Shown one piece after another: positions 60,050-64,000 of a stretch of DNA of 64,000 nt. The translations under genes were made by a program, and so were the position numbers. The DNA comes from Hyphomicrobium sp. (lineage in GTDB: Bacteria; Pseudomonadota; Alphaproteobacteria; Rhizobiales; Hyphomicrobiaceae): positions 182,624-246,623 of the forward strand of contig NZ_JAIELN010000003.1 of NCBI RefSeq assembly GCF_019753045.1, read 5' to 3'. Under the pieces are notes generated by a model that had not been told where the DNA came from, did not search any database, and was given only the letters and a program-made list of their open reading frames with translations. Positions within the stretch are counted from its first letter, which is position 1; the number at the start of each line of letters is the position of its first letter.

Positions 60050-62896
60050 CTACTGGCCGGGCCGTCCAGTTTTCTTGGGGCGGCCGCGGCGGCCCTTCTT
60101 CGCCGAGCCGCCCTCGTATTCGCGCGTTCGCGTCGGAATCGTAATGCGCGAGGGCTTTTCGCCGGATTTCAAAGGCAGCGACGCGTGCGGGCCCATTTCG
60201 TCGAGTGTCGGTTTATGAGGGCCTCCAATCTTCTCGCCGAATGCGCCGGCCTTCACGCGGCTATCGACGTGCTGCGTGCGCGCCGGGACAGGCCGGTCGG
60301 TGCCCGGTCCCATGTCGTCGAGCGACGGCTTCTTAATGCGAGATGTCGACTGCGCGTACGTCGGCTGCACGGGTTCGTATTCCGTTTGCACGCGGGAACC
60401 GGCCGCCGGCTGTGGCGGGATGTTGGCGCTCGGGCCGTACTTTCGTGAACCCTTGAAGCTGCCGGCTTTGTCTTCGACTTCGGACTGCCGCGCCAACGGA
60501 TCGTCGGCGATGGCGAGTTCGGTTTCGCGCAAGCGCTTGACCTCGTCACGAAGTCTCGCTGCCGTTTCGAATTCGAGATCCGCTGCAGCCTCTTTCATGC
60601 GCCGTTCCATGTCGGCGATGACGGCTTGCAAGTTGTGACCGAGCACCTGCACGTTGTCGCCGTCGGCGAGGCCGGCATCGACCGTGACATGGTCCTGCTC
60701 GTAGACGGATTGCAGCACGTCGGCGATGTTCTTCCTGACGCTTTCCGGCGTGATACCGTTGGCTTCGTTCCAGGCGACCTGCTTTTCGCGGCGCCGGTTC
60801 GTTTCGGCCATCGCGCGGTCCATCGAGCCGGTGACCTGGTCAGCGTAGAGGATGACCTTGCCGTCGACGTTGCGCGCGGCGCGGCCGATGGTTTGCACGA
60901 GGGACGTTTCCGAGCGCAGGAAGCCTTCCTTGTCGGCATCGAGAATGGCGACCAAAGCGCATTCCGGGATGTCGAGACCTTCGCGCAGCAAGTTGATGCC
61001 GATCAGAACGTCATAAGCGCCGAGGCGAAGATCGCGGATGATCTCGATACGCTCCAGCGTTTCGATATCGGAGTGCATGTAGCGAACGCGCACGCCGTTC
61101 TCGTGCATGTATTCGGTCAGGTCTTCGGCCATGCGCTTCGTCAACACGGTGACAAGCGTGCGGTAGCCCTTAGCCGAGACCTGGCGAACTTCGTCGAGGA
61201 GATCATCGACCTGGGATTTCGCCGGACGCACCTCGACGACCGGATCGACGAGGCCGGTCGGGCGGATGACTTGTTCCGCGAAGGTGCCGCCCGTTTGCTC
61301 GAGTTCCCAACTTGCGGGCGTTGCCGACACGAACACGGATTGCGGCCGCATCGCGTCCCACTCCTCGAAGCGGAGCGGCCGGTTATCCATGCACGAAGGC
61401 AGGCGGAAACCGTATTCGGCGAGAGTCGCCTTGCGCCGGAAGTCGCCGCGGAACATGCCTCCTATTTGCGGCACCGTCACGTGGCTCTCGTCGGCGAAGA
61501 CGAGGGCGTTGTCGGGCAGGTATTCGAACAATGTCGGCGGCGGATCGCCGGGGTTGCGGCCCGTCAGATAGCGCGAATAGTTTTCGATGCCCGCGCATGA
61601 GCCGGTGGCTTCCATCATCTCCATGTCGAACGTCGTGCGCTGCTCGAGGCGCTGGGCTTCGAGAAGCTTGCCGGCGGCATAGAGTTCTTCGAGGCGCCGC
61701 TTCAGCTCCGTCTTGATCGACTTGATCGCCTGCTGCAGCGTCGGCTTCGGCGTGACGTAGTGGGAATTCGCGTAGAGCTTCACAAGCGCCAGTTCGTCGG
61801 TCTTGTTGCCCGTCAGGGGATCGAACTCGACGATGGATTCGATCTCGTCGCCAAACATCGAGAATCGCCAGGCGCGGTCCTCCAAGTGGGCCGGGAACAC
61901 TTCGACGGTATCGCCGCGCGCGCGGAACGTGCCGCGGACGAAATTCTGATCGTTGCGCCGGAAGTGAAGTGCGACGAGGTCGGCCAGCAATTGGTCGCGC
62001 GAGAGCTGTTCTCCAACGCGAACCGTAAACGTCATGGCCGTGTAGGTTTCAACCGAGCCGATACCGTAGATGCAGGACACGGACGCGACGATGATGACGT
62101 CATCGCGTTCGAGGAGCGCGCGCGTTGCGGCGTGGCGCATGCGGTCGATCTGTTCGTTGATCGACGCCTCCTTCTCGATGTAGGTGTCGGTGCGCGGCAC
62201 GTAGGCTTCGGGCTGGTAGTAGTCGTAATAAGAGACGAAGTATTCGACGGCGTTGTCCGGGAAGAAGCTCTTGAACTCACCGTAAAGCTGCGCTGCCAGC
62301 GTCTTGTTCGGCGCGAGGATGAGCGCCGGCCGCTGCGTCCGCTCGATGACGTGGGCCATCGTGAACGTTTTGCCGGAGCCCGTTACGCCCAGCAGCACCT
62401 GGTTGTGGTCGTGTTTGCCGACGCCTTCGACCAGCTCCGCAATGGCTTGCGGTTGATCGCCTTTCGGCTCGTACTCCGAGACGATTTTGAACGGAACTCC
62501 GCCTTCGCTTTTCTCGGGCCGTTCCGGCCGATGGGGAACGAATATCGGCATGCCGCCCGAGACGATCGGGTGCGTCGCCATCAGCGGCTGGCGAGACAGC
62601 AGCTCGTTCGCCCGTTCGGACCGCTCCTGCGGCTTGGTTAGGAGCGCGGTAAGGCTGTCGGTCAGGCTTTCACTGCCCATTGGCGGGCGCGGCCCCGACT
62701 GGCGCAGCGCAGGCAGACTGGGAAGGCCCGTCGCTCCGCGCTTCGTCGAAAGGTCGGCGGGTGCGAAATAGGAACCCGCTTCTCCAAAGCCCGGCGTTCC
62801 GGCCTCCGTCTCCATAGGAGGCTGAGTCGGCTTTCCCGACTTGCCGCGGGAAGGGCGAGGTGCTTTCGGACCGGGTGTTTTTGTTGGTGCTGACAC
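60050..62896 (-). CDS. uvrB: Excinuclease ABC subunit B, extended form
   Basis: This helicase-like protein verifies and prepares DNA damage for incision by UvrC. The 948-residue protein is longer than the ~670-residue standard. Residues 1 to about 135 are a Pro/Ser-rich extension before [18 protein letters not shown]. The core has Walker [15 protein letters not shown], the beta-hairpin [21 protein letters not shown] (Walker B-like DEAD variant) and the UVR domain ([20 protein letters not shown]). The C-terminal 150 residues carry a repeated LDDMGPG/LDEMGP motif and a basic [13 protein letters not shown] end, as in Rhizobiales. Monocistronic. The extensions may tether partners; inference. Confidence 0.96.
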   Translation of the reverse strand: MSAPTKTPGPKAPRPSRGKSGKPTQPPMETEAGTPGFGEAGSYFAPADLSTKRGATGLPSLPALRQSGPRPPMGSESLTDSLTALLTKPQERSERANELLSRQPLMATHPIVSGGMPIFVPHRPERPEKSEGGVPFKIVSEYEPKGDQPQAIAELVEGVGKHDHNQVLLGVTGSGKTFTMAHVIERTQRPALILAPNKTLAAQLYGEFKSFFPDNAVEYFVSYYDYYQPEAYVPRTDTYIEKEASINEQIDRMRHAATRALLERDDVIIVASVSCIYGIGSVETYTAMTFTVRVGEQLSRDQLLADLVALHFRRNDQNFVRGTFRARGDTVEVFPAHLEDRAWRFSMFGDEIESIVEFDPLTGNKTDELALVKLYANSHYVTPKPTLQQAIKSIKTELKRRLEELYAAGKLLEAQRLEQRTTFDMEMMEATGSCAGIENYSRYLTGRNPGDPPPTLFEYLPDNALVFADESHVTVPQIGGMFRGDFRRKATLAEYGFRLPSCMDNRPLRFEEWDAMRPQSVFVSATPASWELEQTGGTFAEQVIRPTGLVDPVVEVRPAKSQVDDLLDEVRQVSAKGYRTLVTVLTKRMAEDLTEYMHENGVRVRYMHSDIETLERIEIIRDLRLGAYDVLIGINLLREGLDIPECALVAILDADKEGFLRSETSLVQTIGRAARNVDGKVILYADQVTGSMDRAMAETNRRREKQVAWNEANGITPESVRKNIADVLQSVYEQDHVTVDAGLADGDNVQVLGHNLQAVIADMERRMKEAAADLEFETAARLRDEVKRLRETELAIADDPLARQSEVEDKAGSFKGSRKYGPSANIPPQPAAGSRVQTEYEPVQPTYAQSTSRIKKPSLDDMGPGTDRPVPARTQHVDSRVKAGAFGEKIGGPHKPTLDEMGPHASLPLKSGEKPSRITIPTRTREYEGGSAKKGRRGRPKKTGRPGQ

Positions 62897-63170
62897 GGGC
62901 TGAATATAGGAAAGGTGGCCTTAGTCATAAATGCCGATTTGAAGCTACAGTGTCACGCCTCCGCAATACCACAAAATTCGGAGCGAATTGGTTCCCCAAA
63001 ATTCTCCTTACGGAAGAGTAAGTTCGGTCGTTCTGCGCGTGGTGATAGCGAAGCGGGACCAACTCGGAGTTTGAGAGTTATCCGGTTGGGAGTTGGGGGC
63101 CGCTTCTGGCCGAACCCCGTTCGGCCGGTTCTGGCGGACAATAACCCAAACAGCGAATACGGAGACTTCA

Positions 63171-63392
63171 ATGATCACCACCAGATTGATTGCTGCTGCA
63201 GTTGCCGCCACGTTCGTGATGGGCACCGGAGCCGCGTTCGCCGCCGCCACAGAAAAGTCGGCTGCGTCCATGGAATGCTCCAAGCAGGCGGATGCCAAGG
63301 GCTTGCACGGCAAGGAGCGGAAGAAATTCCGCGAGCACTGCAAGCAGGAGATGATGCATTCGAATACGATGAAGCCGGAAGAGAAAAAATAA
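63171..63392 (+). CDS. PsiF-like small exported protein
   Basis: This is a 73-residue predicted periplasmic protein. It has a signal peptide (ITTRLIAAAVAATFVMG, cleavage about residue 24), then MECSKQADAKGLHGKERKKF and a CKQEMMHSN, the PsiF repeat pattern (Cys-x-A-K plus a second Cys). A GGAGA ribosome site precedes ATG 63171. PsiF is phosphate-starvation-induced in E. coli; function unknown. A terminator follows. Confidence 0.83.
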   Translation: MITTRLIAAAVAATFVMGTGAAFAAATEKSAASMECSKQADAKGLHGKERKKFREHCKQEMMHSNTMKPEEKK

Positions 63393-63428
63393 CGAAGCTG
63401 GTCACCGCATAATCGACTAGGTGAGAGA

Positions 63429-63453
63429 CCCCGCCGTCCCCGGCGGGGTTTTT
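63429..63453 (+). terminator. Rho-independent terminator after the PsiF-like gene
   Basis: CCCCGCCG at 63429-63436 pairs with CGGCGGGG at 63441-63448 around TCCC, followed by TTTTT. It starts 36 nt after the stop. Confidence 0.88.
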
Positions 63454-63507
63454 CCTTATGGCGGCAAGATGCATTGCGATGTGGTATTCATTGCGCGGAG
63501 GTGCGTC

Positions 63508-64000
63508 ATGGCGCACACGGAGAATTCCAAGACAGCGCTCGTCACGGGCGCCAGCCGGGGCATCGGATTTGCGATCGCTCGTCAGCTTGCAGCCCAGGGG
63601 TTCCAGGTCCTCGCGGGTGTGAGATCGCGCGATAAGGCGGTCAAAGCGTCAGAAGATTTCGAGAAGGCGGGTGTTACCGTTACGCCGGTTGTTCTCAACC
63701 TGGCGGACTCGGGACGTTTGTCAGCTGCGCTTAGCGAGCTGGAGCTCACGTCTTCGCCCATCGACGTTCTCGTGAACAACGCCGCTATTCTCATCGATGG
63801 GCCGGGTGGCTTCGACTCCAGTTTCTTCGACATGACGGACGACGTCTTCGAGCGAACGTGGGAGACGAACGTGTTGGGAGCGGCTGTTACGATGCGTGCA
63901 CTCATGCCCGGCATGCTCACCCGGGGCTATGGTCGCGTCGTCAACATGTCGTCTCTTGCGGGCCAGCTGACCAACATGGGCGCGGGCTATCCGGCCTATC
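63508..64000 (+). CDS. Short-chain dehydrogenase/reductase (cut off by the window edge)
   Basis: This is the N-terminal 164 residues of a classical SDR. It has TALVTGASRGIGFAIARQLA with the glycine-rich NAD(P) site, VLNLADSGRL, IDVLVNNAAIL with the NNA motif, and RVVNMSSLAGQL with the catalytic Ser. The last residues read YPAY, probably the start of the active-site Tyr-x3-Lys. GGAGG lies 6 nt before ATG 63508. The gene continues beyond 64000. Its substrate cannot be inferred. Confidence 0.9.
   Translation, partial: MAHTENSKTALVTGASRGIGFAIARQLAAQGFQVLAGVRSRDKAVKASEDFEKAGVTVTPVVLNLADSGRLSAALSELELTSSPIDVLVNNAAILIDGPGGFDSSFFDMTDDVFERTWETNVLGAAVTMRALMPGMLTRGYGRVVNMSSLAGQLTNMGAGYPAY

Overview
The window is high-GC and densely coded. 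It looks like part of the chromosome of an alphaproteobacterium of the order Hyphomicrobiales. The main evidence is the CtrA/SciP/FliJ-like cell-cycle neighbourhood, a complete Rieske/cytochrome b/cytochrome c1 operon, a UbiE-like phosphatidylethanolamine methyltransferase, the lgt-MidA-pgeF-prs-rplY-pth-ychF gene series, and family types (DUF1153, DUF3297, DUF6111) typical of that order. A methylotroph such as Hyphomicrobium would fit, but that is inference from protein flavour. There are no rRNA genes, CRISPR arrays, transposases, integrases or phage genes. One tRNA gene (Met, anticodon CAT) is present.

Layout. 1-13.4 kb: tRNA CCA-adding enzyme, DUF6111 and Nudix genes; an exported lysozyme-like protein; an Old Yellow Enzyme reductase; a DUF2235 hydrolase; hemF; an ABC half-transporter; an ICMT-like methyltransferase; trmL; then petABC for the cytochrome bc1 complex. 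13.4-18.2 kb: a methylthioadenosine (MTA) salvage block (mtnP, apt, a Zn-ribbon protein, an alpha/beta hydrolase, mtnA, a class II aldolase). It looks like the dihydroxyacetone-phosphate shunt rather than the classical methionine salvage route. 18.2-20.5 kb: catalase and a histone-tail-like repeat protein. 20.5-31.6 kb: a mostly minus-strand housekeeping series (DUF3297, ychF, pth, rplY, prs, lipoprotein, pgeF, midA, lgt), interrupted by a plus-strand Fur/Zur regulator and a GNAT gene, and ending at the divergent ubiK. 31.9-37.4 kb: ybjN-like, proC, a MarR/OmpR/histidine-kinase operon resembling petP-petR, and ilvE.

37.4-46 kb is the most accessory part. It holds small exported or membrane proteins, arfB, a methyltransferase, and then an island made of a GlxA/AraC-type regulator with an uncharacterised partner gene, divergent from a VanA-like Rieske oxygenase, a VanB-like reductase, a 61-residue single-span membrane protein and an NCS1-family permease. 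The island ends in a strong terminator, with tRNA-Met about 200 bp further on. Taken together it looks like an uptake and oxidative demethylation or ring-oxidation unit for an unknown nitrogenous or aromatic substrate, controlled from a large palindrome between the divergent genes.

46-52 kb: pmtA, mnmA, sciP, a lipoprotein, a FliJ-like gene and ctrA. CtrA-like sequence motifs lie before sciP and ctrA, but no fliI accompanies fliJ. 52-59 kb: a double beta-barrel outer-membrane protein, an MBL hydrolase, several small exported proteins (including a divergent pair of paralogues), tandem histidine phosphatases, a thioesterase and a DUF3617 protein. 59-64 kb: a DJ-1/PfpI protein, a GYD-domain protein, a long UvrB, a PsiF-like protein and the start of a short-chain dehydrogenase cut off by the window edge.
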